DNA from: Thermoplasmata archaeon
Lineage (GTDB): Bacteria > Actinomycetota > Acidimicrobiia > Acidimicrobiales > Acidimicrobiaceae
Assembly: GCA_021836665.1 (NCBI GenBank)
Contig: JAKBHQ010000138.1
Location: 1 to 6,926 of the forward strand
Direction: 5' to 3'
Length of the DNA stretch: 6,926 nt
Part shown: positions 1 to 5,680 of the stretch, in pieces
How the letters are laid out: every line of letters starts with the position of its first letter
Position numbering within the stretch: the stretch's first letter is position 1
Made by a program: the position numbers and the translations under genes
The notes under the pieces: generated by a model
Told to the model about the DNA's origin: nothing
Database searches by the model: none
The model's input: the letters and a program-made list of their open reading frames with translations, nothing else

Positions 1-541
1 GCCGGGCCTTTGCAAGATCAGCCCGCATCGCCGCCAATATCCCCGATCCGCCTCGCAGTGCCGCAGCGGGGTGATAGGTCGGCACAAGTACGCGACCCTG
101 CAAATCGAAGACCCGGGTTCTCATCACGCCAATACCATCGGTTACCCCTAGTAGTGCCCGCGAGGCAACCGCACCCAGTGCCACGATCACCTTCGGGTCC
201 ACCAGTGCCACTTGTGACTTCAAGAATCCTTCACAGCTAGCAATCTCCTCGGGGAAGGGGTTCCGGTTGTTGGGGGGTCGACACTTTACCGTATTGGCTA
301 TATAAACTTCAGTCCTGTCGAAACCGGTCTCCTGTACCATCAACTTTTCTAGGAGTTTTCCACTCCGACCCACGAATGGGCGTCCAGCCAGATCTTCATC
401 CTTGCCGGGACCTTCCCCGACAAACATCATCGTCGCATCCTGTTTTCCCTCGCCGAAGACGACATTTGTTCGGCTATGGCATAGATCACATGCCATACAG
501 AGCGCAGCCTTGGATGCGAGAGACTCGAGGCTAGGGTTCAA
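1..541 (-). CDS. Family 4-type Fe-S uracil-DNA glycosylase, 3' end cut by window edge
   Basis: It removes uracil from DNA, leaving an abasic site for base-excision repair. 180 residues are visible and the frame is still open at base 1; family members are about 190-230 residues. Numbered from the TTG at 541: the four expected 4Fe-4S cysteines are C18, C21 (CxxC), C87 and C103, the last two 16 apart as in the family. Motif A is GEGPGKDED (42-50), followed by GRPFVG (53-58) with F56, the NTVKCRP stretch with N83, and the C-terminal motif HPAA (157-160). The KRRIH insertion of the DNA-crosslinking UdgX relatives is absent. The start is a TTG that overlaps the alr stop by 4 bases. An in-frame TGA lies four codons upstream, the next in-frame ATG (at 496) would cost 15 residues, and GAGGTGG sits 4 bases before the TTG. 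Family assignment is sure; the exact in vivo substrate range is not visible. Confidence 0.93.
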   Translation of the reverse strand, partial: MNPSLESLASKAALCMACDLCHSRTNVVFGEGKQDATMMFVGEGPGKDEDLAGRPFVGRSGKLLEKLMVQETGFDRTEVYIANTVKCRPPNNRNPFPEEIASCEGFLKSQVALVDPKVIVALGAVASRALLGVTDGIGVMRTRVFDLQGRVLVPTYHPAAALRGGSGILAAMRADLAKAR

Positions 542-1707
542 CGCGCCACCTCATTTTCGTGGATGGCCTGTGGATTACCAACCAGCACCCGAGGTACCCT
601 ACTACCGATCCTCGCTATCACTTCATATGAAATGGTCGACAACTTATCCGCCCATTCGTCTGCGCCGACGAACTCCCGTCCTTGCCTGCCAAGAAGAACT
701 ACTTCGTCCCCGACAACTATGTCAGACTCTTCGCCGAGGTCGACCATGAGTTGATCCATGGTGACTACCCCAGCTAGCGGATAGCGCCGACCCCGAATAA
801 GAACTTCGGTTTGTGCGTCAAAAAGCGCCCTAGGTACGCCGTCTGCGTAGCCTATCGGGACAGTTGCAATGGTCGAATCTACTATGACGGGCCTTTTAAG
901 TCCATAAGAAACAGCTTCGCCGATCGCAATCCGCCTCAGGTGGACAACGCGTGCCTTGAGGGATAGCACTGGGCGGAGGCTGGGCAATGGAACCTGTGCG
1001 GAAGGTGGATATCCATAAAGTTCAATCCCCACCCTGACCATGTCGTACCTCGACGACGGGTACGAGATAGCCCCTGCCGAACTTGCGATGTGAGACAGCT
1101 TTGGGTAACACCCCACCGCGGCTAGCGCAAGTCTGGCAGCCTCAAAACGTTTCAGTTGCTCGAGCGTAAATGGTCTACCCCTCGCATCGTCGGCAACGGC
1201 TAGGTGGCTCCACAATCCGCCTATCGCCACATTAGAAAAACGTGCCACCTTTGCGATTTCGACTGCGTCGTCGAGGGATGCACCGGCCCTACCCATCCCG
1301 GTATCAAGGTGGATGTGGATCGACACCTGGGGTGCCTCGTCCCCCCAAATTCGATCCCTGGCGGCCGATACCTCCCACGCTAATTCCGGGTGGTCGATGG
1401 AGATGGTCAGACCCGATCTAAGGGCGTCTTCGACGTAGCGTCGCTCTGGCTCTAGAAGAAGAAGGATTGGGGCTTTGATCCCACCTTCCCTTAGGGAAAT
1501 CCCTTCTTCCAGCGTCGCAACTGCCAGCCAGCTCGCTCCGGCTAAAATCGCCGCCTTTGCAACTTCGGTAGCGGCGTGACCGTACGAGTTGGCCTTAACT
1601 ACGGCACAGACCTCGCTCGGTGCAACGATACGAACTATTGACCTGGCGTTGTGATAGAGCGCATCCAAGTCCACCTCGGCCCATGCCGACCGACTCAGAG
1701 CTTCCAC
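538..1707 (-). CDS. alr: Alanine racemase (PLP-dependent)
   Basis: It interconverts L- and D-alanine in the cytoplasm, supplying D-Ala for peptidoglycan. At 389 residues it is full length. The N-terminal TIM barrel carries the PLP lysine K38 in VVKANSYGH (with Y42), the LDTGMGR motif ending in R140, H168, the SSAG segment (S209, S210) and R225. The C-terminal beta domain has the second catalytic base Y268 in VSYG, Y287 in GYADG, M317-D318 in TMDQ and Y361 in ISY. Two unusual positions are H133, where Geobacillus Alr has carbamylated K129, and S209, where it has N203. The start is GTG, set by GGAGG 4 bases upstream (1712-1716); the ATG further upstream is out of frame. It follows nnr after 82 bases with no clear terminator, so read-through from nnr is likely. 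The stop overlaps the start of the glycosylase gene. Function is near certain. Confidence 0.97.
   Translation of the reverse strand: MEALSRSAWAEVDLDALYHNARSIVRIVAPSEVCAVVKANSYGHAATEVAKAAILAGASWLAVATLEEGISLREGGIKAPILLLLEPERRYVEDALRSGLTISIDHPELAWEVSAARDRIWGDEAPQVSIHIHLDTGMGRAGASLDDAVEIAKVARFSNVAIGGLWSHLAVADDARGRPFTLEQLKRFEAARLALAAVGCYPKLSHIASSAGAISYPSSRYDMVRVGIELYGYPPSAQVPLPSLRPVLSLKARVVHLRRIAIGEAVSYGLKRPVIVDSTIATVPIGYADGVPRALFDAQTEVLIRGRRYPLAGVVTMDQLMVDLGEESDIVVGDEVVLLGRQGREFVGADEWADKLSTISYEVIARIGSRVPRVLVGNPQAIHENEVAR
546..552 (-). promoter_or_regulatory. Ribosome binding site setting the TTG start of the uracil-DNA glycosylase
   Basis: GAGGTGG on the minus strand ends 4 bases before the TTG at 541. 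It lies inside the last codons of alr, so translation of the glycosylase is probably coupled to alr. This site, with the in-frame stop just upstream (551-553), is the main reason for choosing a TTG start. Confidence 0.6.
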
Positions 1708-1789
1708 GTCGCCTCCATCTGATTCTTGTTCACCTCGACACCTATAACTAACAGGCTAGCGAGGGCTGGGTCAGTTGCACAAAGCGGAT

Positions 1790-3253
1790 TTAAATGATTC
1801 GATATGCACTCTGGTCAAGGTGCCAATCTTCCTTAATTCCCGCTAGTGCCCTCGGAATCTCCCTTATCACACGCTCCGGCGAGGTTGAAAATCCGCCACA
1901 AAGCCGAGCCGACCTAGCGTGGACAAATGCGGCTGCTGCGGCTGCGTCGAGCGAATCTAGGCCCATCGACAAAAAGCTACCCAAGATACCTGATAGCACG
2001 TCTCCAGATCCCGCAAAAGCCAATAGAGAATTTCCCTCAGCAACCACGACAACCCGGCCAGTGGGCCCAGCGACGACGGTCGGAGAACCTTTGAGAAGCA
2101 CTGTCGCCGAAGTTGCTTTTGCCATGGCTCGTGAAGCAGCTATTAGGTCTGAATCTTCGTCGACTTTGAGACCATCGTTTCGGCCTAGGTAGTTGAACTC
2201 CCCAATATGGGGAGTAATGACGACCTGTCTGCTCTTTGCAAGGACTGAAGACTTGAGTTGGCCGGCGGAAGCGAAGGCCTTGATCCCATCGGCATCGACC
2301 ACTACAGGTCGATCAGCGCCTGCGACAAACCTTCTGACCATATTTGAAATCTGTAGGGAATCACCAAGACCCGGTCCTATAACCGCTGACCCAAAGCGGG
2401 GGAGTTGATCGAGAAGCGGCGGAGCCCACATCCTTTCGATCGCTTGGACGACATATTGAGAGGGAAGCTGCTGGAGACTCTTCGCCTCGGTGTGAAGCAC
2501 TACCATCCCACATCCGGCGGCAAACGCTCCTGAGGCCACCATTGTTGCGGAGCCCGCCATCGAATCTGAACCGGCTACGACCATAACCGCCCTATTCCAC
2601 TTGTGATCACCATGCCCACCCACGGGGAGTAGACCCTTCAGATCGTCCTCCTCGAAGAGATGGCACTCCGGCTCATTTTGGTTCTTAAAGATCTCCTTCG
2701 GTCCACCATATAAGTCCCTAAGTACGAGCGAAATATCTCCAGATATACGCATTCCGTCGTTTTGGAGATGTCCGGGCTTGAGTGCCCCTATTACGACGGT
2801 CTCCTGAGCGACCAGTGATCCTTTTTTTTTCAATCCCGTATCAGAGTCCAGGCCAGACAGGATATCGACCGCCAAAACCGGGACTCCCGAAGGTAATTTA
2901 GGGGGCTCGAATTCCCTTGAAAGGCCTGAGCCAAAGATCGCATCGACAAAAAGATCAGCTTCTCTCAGCCCGCTAACGTCGAGATCCTTCGCTACTAACT
3001 CTTCGAAGCCTATAATCCTCACCTTCGCCCCAAAGGCCGCAAGGTGCCCCGCCGCGGCAACTCCATCTTTTCCATTATTCCCGGGACCGGCCAGAACCAC
3101 GACCCTTCGACCATATAGGGAGCCACCGAACCTCTTCTCGACCCTCCTTGCGACCGAATATCCGACGCGGTTGATAATTGCATCCAAAGACCCAGTCTTT
3201 GCCAATTCCGAATCGAATTTTGCGACTTGGCCCGAATTGACGATTGGGATCAA
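1790..3253 (-). CDS. nnr: Bifunctional NAD(P)H-hydrate epimerase / ADP-dependent NAD(P)H-hydrate dehydratase
   Basis: This metabolite-repair enzyme epimerises R-NAD(P)HX to S and dehydrates the S form back to NAD(P)H using ADP (family knowledge). It has 487 residues, the usual length for the YjeF-type fusion. The N-terminal epimerase half (about 1-200) shows GPGNNGKDG (56-64), VDAIFGSG (103-110) and AVDILSGLDSDTG (128-140). The C-terminal ribokinase-like half (about 205-475) shows VIGPGLG (291-297), VVVDADG (317-323), TPHIGEF (347-353), LKGSPT (387-392) and GSGDVL (415-420) with the catalytic aspartate D418. Two departures in the epimerase half are K62, where GNNGGDG is usual, and L132, where DIPSG is usual. 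Codons for K142-K144 form an uninterrupted A9 tract. The start is TTG, supported by GGAGG 6 bases upstream and an in-frame TGA before it. It lies 64 bases after acpS, a common pairing. Confidence 0.95.
   Translation of the reverse strand: MIPIVNSGQVAKFDSELAKTGSLDAIINRVGYSVARRVEKRFGGSLYGRRVVVLAGPGNNGKDGVAAAGHLAAFGAKVRIIGFEELVAKDLDVSGLREADLFVDAIFGSGLSREFEPPKLPSGVPVLAVDILSGLDSDTGLKKKGSLVAQETVVIGALKPGHLQNDGMRISGDISLVLRDLYGGPKEIFKNQNEPECHLFEEDDLKGLLPVGGHGDHKWNRAVMVVAGSDSMAGSATMVASGAFAAGCGMVVLHTEAKSLQQLPSQYVVQAIERMWAPPLLDQLPRFGSAVIGPGLGDSLQISNMVRRFVAGADRPVVVDADGIKAFASAGQLKSSVLAKSRQVVITPHIGEFNYLGRNDGLKVDEDSDLIAASRAMAKATSATVLLKGSPTVVAGPTGRVVVVAEGNSLLAFAGSGDVLSGILGSFLSMGLDSLDAAAAAAFVHARSARLCGGFSTSPERVIREIPRALAGIKEDWHLDQSAYRII
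2197..2215. repeat. Perfect 19-base inverted repeat inside nnr
   Basis: ACTCCCCA-ATA-TGGGGAGT has 8-bp arms around 3 bases. It overlaps the codons for the conserved TPHIGEF motif of the dehydratase domain, so much of it may follow from codon choice. As RNA it could form a stable hairpin. Confidence 0.5.
2822..2830 (-). repeat. A9 homopolymer in the nnr coding strand
   Basis: Nine consecutive A bases encode K142-K144 of the Nnr protein. By hand translation, loss of one A leads to TAA about 9 codons later and gain of one A to TAG about 30 codons later. Either change would leave only the epimerase portion. The tract is seen directly; any slippage is inference. Confidence 0.9.
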
Positions 3254-3259
3254 TTTCCG

Positions 3260-3264
3260 CCTCC
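3260..3264 (-). promoter_or_regulatory. Ribosome binding site setting the TTG start of nnr
   Basis: GGAGG on the minus strand stands 6 bases before the TTG at 3253. Upstream in the same frame there is no ATG or GTG before a TGA, so the TTG start is well supported. Confidence 0.65.
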
Positions 3265-3317
3265 AGTTACCTTTAATACGTCGGTCGAGTCATCTGGGAA
3301 ATGGTTGGCCAGAAAAT

Positions 3318-3719
3318 TCATCCTTTTGGTACCGCCCCTGGATCGACTAGCAGAGCACAAAAAGCGGTTGCGACAGTCTCACTATGAGACATCGAGACAG
3401 AACAGGATACCACGCCGAGTTCCAAGTAGGTCTCTAATGCACCTCCGGAGAAGCGAAGTATGGGCCCACCTGATGGGAGCCTCAATACCTCTATATCCCT
3501 AAAGCGAGCGCCTCGCATCCCCTTGCCTAGTGCCTTCATTGCCGCCTCTTTGGCACAAAAACGTGCTGCGAGGGCCCCAAATGGATTCGAGCGGGCAAGT
3601 GCAAATGAGATCTCTGATTCGAGAAAGAGTCGTTCTTTGAGCCTCGGGGTTCGCAGGATCGACTCTCTCATCCTGTTTACCTCCAAGATATCTACACCGG
3701 TCCGTATGCTAACCACCAT
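3318..3719 (-). CDS. acpS: Holo-[acyl-carrier-protein] synthase
   Basis: It transfers 4'-phosphopantetheine from CoA to the serine of acyl carrier protein, activating it for fatty-acid synthesis. From the ATG at 3719 it has 133 residues, near the usual 120-130. Family signatures are GVDILEV near the N-terminus (metal-binding aspartate, D10 from this ATG), FCAKEAAMKALGKG (KEA glutamate E58) and the C-terminal VSMSHSE. Three possible starts follow each other, TTG (3722), ATG (3719) and GTG (3716), and none has a recognisable ribosome binding site. TATCCT lies just upstream and would fit a leaderless mRNA starting at the GTG, which also gives the most family-like N-terminus. The gene lies 64 bases before nnr, the usual arrangement, and after an apparently unrelated LysR gene. 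Function is secure; the exact start is not. Confidence 0.94.
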   Translation of the reverse strand: MVVSIRTGVDILEVNRMRESILRTPRLKERLFLESEISFALARSNPFGALAARFCAKEAAMKALGKGMRGARFRDIEVLRLPSGGPILRFSGGALETYLELGVVSCSVSMSHSETVATAFCALLVDPGAVPKG

Positions 3720-3723
3720 CAAG

Positions 3724-3729
3724 AGGATA
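3724..3729 (-). promoter_or_regulatory. Possible -10 element for a leaderless acpS transcript
   Basis: TATCCT on the minus strand ends 4 bases before the acpS ATG and 7 before the in-frame GTG, so transcription could begin at the start codon itself. No convincing -35 hexamer lies 16-18 bases further upstream. The absence of any ribosome binding site is the main reason for suggesting this. Confidence 0.3.
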
Positions 3730-3758
3730 GAGGATCGGGTAGAAAAAGATCGCCCGAA

Positions 3759-3776
3759 GACGACTAATGCGTCGTC
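3759..3776 (-). terminator. Small hairpin between lysR and acpS, weak terminator candidate
   Basis: GACGAC and GTCGTC form a perfect 6-bp stem around a 6-base loop, 13 bases past the LysR stop codon. On the minus strand a short run of T (3743-3747) follows about 11 bases after the stem, too far for a textbook intrinsic terminator. It could end or reduce LysR transcription before acpS. Confidence 0.3.
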
Positions 3777-3788
3777 GAAATTGACCCG

Positions 3789-4682
3789 CTACCCAATATC
3801 GCCGTGTCCAAGGAGGGTCAAGAAATTACGTGCTGGAATCGACAGGGTTCCCGGGTGAAACGCAACCCGGTAACCCCTCGAGATCGTGGGCAGCCCCTCC
3901 ACCTCCAGGAGCAGCAAGCGCCCCTCTAGGATCTCCCTTCTAACCGCCCTTGAAGACAAGAACCCGGCACCAAGCGAACTCAATATTGCCTCCTTCACTC
4001 CTTCACCACCCGCAATCTCAAATCCGACTTCGAAGGGAATCTCGGCATTAGTCAGCGCCATCTCGGCGACATTTCTGACACCAGACCCCTTCTCCCTCCA
4101 GACCATAGGCAGATCAGCCAGGTCACCTTTGAGAAAGGTTCTTCCATGAACCGACACAAAGTCCTCTGACGCTACCAGAAGGAGTTCGTCGCCCTCAATT
4201 GCAACCTCGGCTAGTCCATCGGGCAGTGCCAACCTTGGGGACTCAAAGATGCCGAGCTCGGCATGCCATGAGGCAACATCCTCAACGACCTGCTCGGAAT
4301 TACCAGACCTCAACTCGAGCTTTACACCTGGATTCTCTGCTCGATACTTCACCATCAAGGCTGGCATGACAAAGGCGGCGACGGTGTTCGATGCTGCGGT
4401 GGAGAGGATCCCACCGAGGCCCTTGGAAAGACTGGCTAGGTAATCTAGCACCGAACGGTAAGACCGAAGCAGCAAAGCTGATCGTTCTGCTAACGCCATG
4501 CCTGCGGTGGTTAATTGGACCCCATGACCCCTGCGAACATGAAGTCTTTCGCCTAGCGCCTCAGAGAGCTGCTTTAGCTGCTGTGAAACGGCTGGCTGTG
4601 AAAGTCCAAGCTGATTAGCCGCTTCAGAAATACTCTCAGTTTCGGCGACCACGGTGAGCGTTATGAGATAATTTGCATCCAC
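3789..4682 (-). CDS. LysR-family transcriptional regulator, CysL/CbbR-like effector domain
   Basis: A DNA-binding regulator of 297 residues from the GTG at 4682. The N-terminal winged helix-turn-helix (about 8-60) contains SISEAANQLGLSQPAVSQQL, the LysR hallmark, followed by a linker helix. The substrate-binding domain (about 90-287) starts near GGILSTAASNTVA and has PALMVKYRAENPGVKLEL, REKGSGVR and SSLGAGFLSSRAV, which resembles the CysL/CbbR group. The ligand cannot be read from the sequence. The frame can extend to a GTG at 4712 (307 residues), but no ribosome binding site precedes that codon and the best promoter's -10 lies inside the extension. The shorter start gives the standard LysR N-terminus and has a weak AGGCGA 1-6 bases ahead. 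It lies downstream of the HAD gene, same strand, across an AT-rich spacer with its own promoter; a regulatory link with the HAD gene is plausible but unproven. Confidence 0.9.
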   Translation of the reverse strand: MDANYLITLTVVAETESISEAANQLGLSQPAVSQQLKQLSEALGERLHVRRGHGVQLTTAGMALAERSALLLRSYRSVLDYLASLSKGLGGILSTAASNTVAAFVMPALMVKYRAENPGVKLELRSGNSEQVVEDVASWHAELGIFESPRLALPDGLAEVAIEGDELLLVASEDFVSVHGRTFLKGDLADLPMVWREKGSGVRNVAEMALTNAEIPFEVGFEIAGGEGVKEAILSSLGAGFLSSRAVRREILEGRLLLLEVEGLPTISRGYRVAFHPGTLSIPARNFLTLLGHGDIG

Positions 4683-4702
4683 TCGCCTAGCGGTATCTTG
4701 GG

Positions 4703-4732
4703 TATATATCACTTAATCAAAATACATTACAA
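4703..4732 (-). promoter_or_regulatory. Candidate promoter of the LysR gene
   Basis: On the minus strand TTGTAA (4727-4732) and TATATA (4703-4708) are separated by 18 bases, close to the sigma-70/SigA consensus. Transcription would start near 4696, leaving a leader of about 13 bases before the GTG at 4682. It would exclude the GTG at 4712 as start. Confidence 0.5.
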
Positions 4733-4845
4733 ACCAATAGGTAACTCCAAAAAATGAAAACTAAATCTAAATATCAAAAGACTCACCCTACTTCAAGTGG
4801 ATAATTGAATCAATTGGAGTGGGTTATTTGATCGACATTAGTCCA
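4713..4845. other. AT-rich spacer between the HAD and LysR genes
   Basis: 133 bases, much richer in A+T than the surroundings (about 32% GC in 4741-4800). It contains two small perfect inverted repeats, AATTG-AAT-CAATT (4803-4815) and ACTTCAAGT (4790-4798), and a tandem ATTTAG-ATTTAG on the minus strand (4761-4772). No gene or strong intrinsic terminator is visible. LysR proteins often bind near their own promoters, so these repeats are operator candidates by inference only. Confidence 0.45.
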
Positions 4846-5574
4846 TCAATTACTCCGCTTTTTCTGAATGCAGGCGGTCGCAAAATCCGCCATCGAATTG
4901 AATCTCCAGTCAGGCTCTACGCTGCCCTGCGGAGGTGGCGTAGCCCCCCACCCGCTCAAATGTGCCCGACGATCGATCCACACTGAACTCAAACCAACAC
5001 TCTTCGCCGGAAAATGGTCATGGAAAAGGCTTTGTGCAACATGGAGGATTCGGTCTTTCTCAATCCCCAAATAGGAAAGCTTCTCAATAAGAAGCTGAAA
5101 GTTAGCTGAATTCGGCTTGTAGCTTCCAACATCATCTGCCGTGATTACCAAGTCAAAATTAGTCCCTAAAAGCTCGTTACTGCGACTAAATGAAATCCGA
5201 TCGACGTTCGACAGAATAATCAGCTTGTATTTCTTGCTGAGTAGCTTTAGCGCTTCCACTGAGTCTGAAAAGGGGGGCCAGTCACCCACCGAGCTAGCCA
5301 GTTCTGCTGCTTGCTGATCGGTTATTTTGATTCCGAGTTCGTCAGCCACCAAAAAAGCACACTCTCGTAAAATCTCGGTATAGCTCGTTCGGGGTTTGGC
5401 CGACTGGACCATCGATTCATGCGCCGCAAAAGCGGAGAGAATATCCTCCCTATCTAGAGCGACCCCGAGGGGTTGTGGCCACCCAGCTATCACCTTGGTT
5501 ATTCCGGTTTCCCAATCGATCAGTGTGCCGTAGCAGTCAAAACTTAGCGCCTCGAAACTATCGAAACTTGCCAT
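4846..5574 (-). CDS. HAD-superfamily hydrolase, type II haloacid dehalogenase-like
   Basis: A soluble hydrolase of 242 residues, normal for the family, with an alpha-helical cap domain (about 22-98) inside a Rossmann core. Motif I is SFDCYGTLID with nucleophile D13. The residue two after it is Y15, as in 2-haloacid dehalogenases, rather than the Asp of HAD phosphatases. Motif II is LSN (S122), motif III SYKPN (K153) and motif IV HVAQSLFHDH (D186). Against classical L-2-haloacid dehalogenases it lacks the clear cap arginine, has F159 where Tyr157 is expected, and lacks the SSN segment. It may therefore act on another substrate, and dehalogenase activity should not be assumed. The ATG start has GGAGGA 3 bases upstream (5578-5583). 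It is about 50% GC, dipping to about 42% in 5041-5220, lower than glmS or alr. It lies 106 bases after glmS, beyond two inverted repeats. Confidence 0.88.
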   Translation of the reverse strand: MASFDSFEALSFDCYGTLIDWETGITKVIAGWPQPLGVALDREDILSAFAAHESMVQSAKPRTSYTEILRECAFLVADELGIKITDQQAAELASSVGDWPPFSDSVEALKLLSKKYKLIILSNVDRISFSRSNELLGTNFDLVITADDVGSYKPNSANFQLLIEKLSYLGIEKDRILHVAQSLFHDHFPAKSVGLSSVWIDRRAHLSGWGATPPPQGSVEPDWRFNSMADFATACIQKKRSN

Positions 5575-5600
5575 CGCTCCTCCATTTTGGGATCAAAGGC

Positions 5601-5618
5601 TCGATCCAAGTGGATCGA
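5601..5618. repeat. Perfect 8-bp-arm palindrome between glmS and the HAD gene
   Basis: TCGATCCA and its reverse complement TGGATCGA flank a 2-base centre (AG). It lies about 17 bases upstream of the HAD ribosome binding site, so it could be a regulator's operator or an mRNA hairpin. No run of U follows, so a canonical intrinsic terminator is unlikely. Confidence 0.6.
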
Positions 5619-5621
5619 CCA

Positions 5622-5635
5622 AGCGAAAAATCGCT
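5622..5635. repeat. Second palindrome, adjacent to the first, between glmS and the HAD gene
   Basis: AGCGA and TCGCT form a perfect 5-bp inverted repeat around AAAA (TTTT on the minus strand). It begins 3 bases from the neighbouring palindrome and about 45 bases after the glmS stop. Together they could form two stacked hairpins in a glmS-HAD transcript. Confidence 0.5.
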
Positions 5636-5680
5636 AACTTCCAAAACCAGCGAATCGCAAAACTCAAATTCCACCATCGC

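Noticed and set aside
402..754. Plus-strand open frames over the 3' part of alr and the glycosylase start
   Set aside because: They are antisense to genes with complete conserved motifs, have low-complexity Pro/Arg/Ser-rich translations and no recognisable domain.
1708..1789. Possible promoter between nnr and alr
   Set aside because: TTGTGC is present on the minus strand but no good -10 hexamer stands 16-18 bases after it.
1924..1950. GCGGCT-rich microsatellite-like run in nnr
   Set aside because: It simply encodes a short polyalanine helix segment near the C-terminus with mixed GCN codons and no unusual length.
3254..3317. Possible promoter or terminator between acpS and nnr
   Set aside because: TATTAA resembles a -10 but lacks a matching -35, and the TCTGG/CCAGA pairing has an 11-base loop and no U-run.
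3460..4149. Plus-strand open frames opposite acpS and the LysR gene
   Set aside because: They are Ser/Pro/Arg-rich translations with no family resemblance, lying on the opposite strand of well-supported genes.
4713..4780. Two copies of ATCAAAA as direct repeats near the LysR promoter
   Set aside because: Seven-base matches in AT-rich DNA are expected by chance and show no palindromic LysR-box structure.
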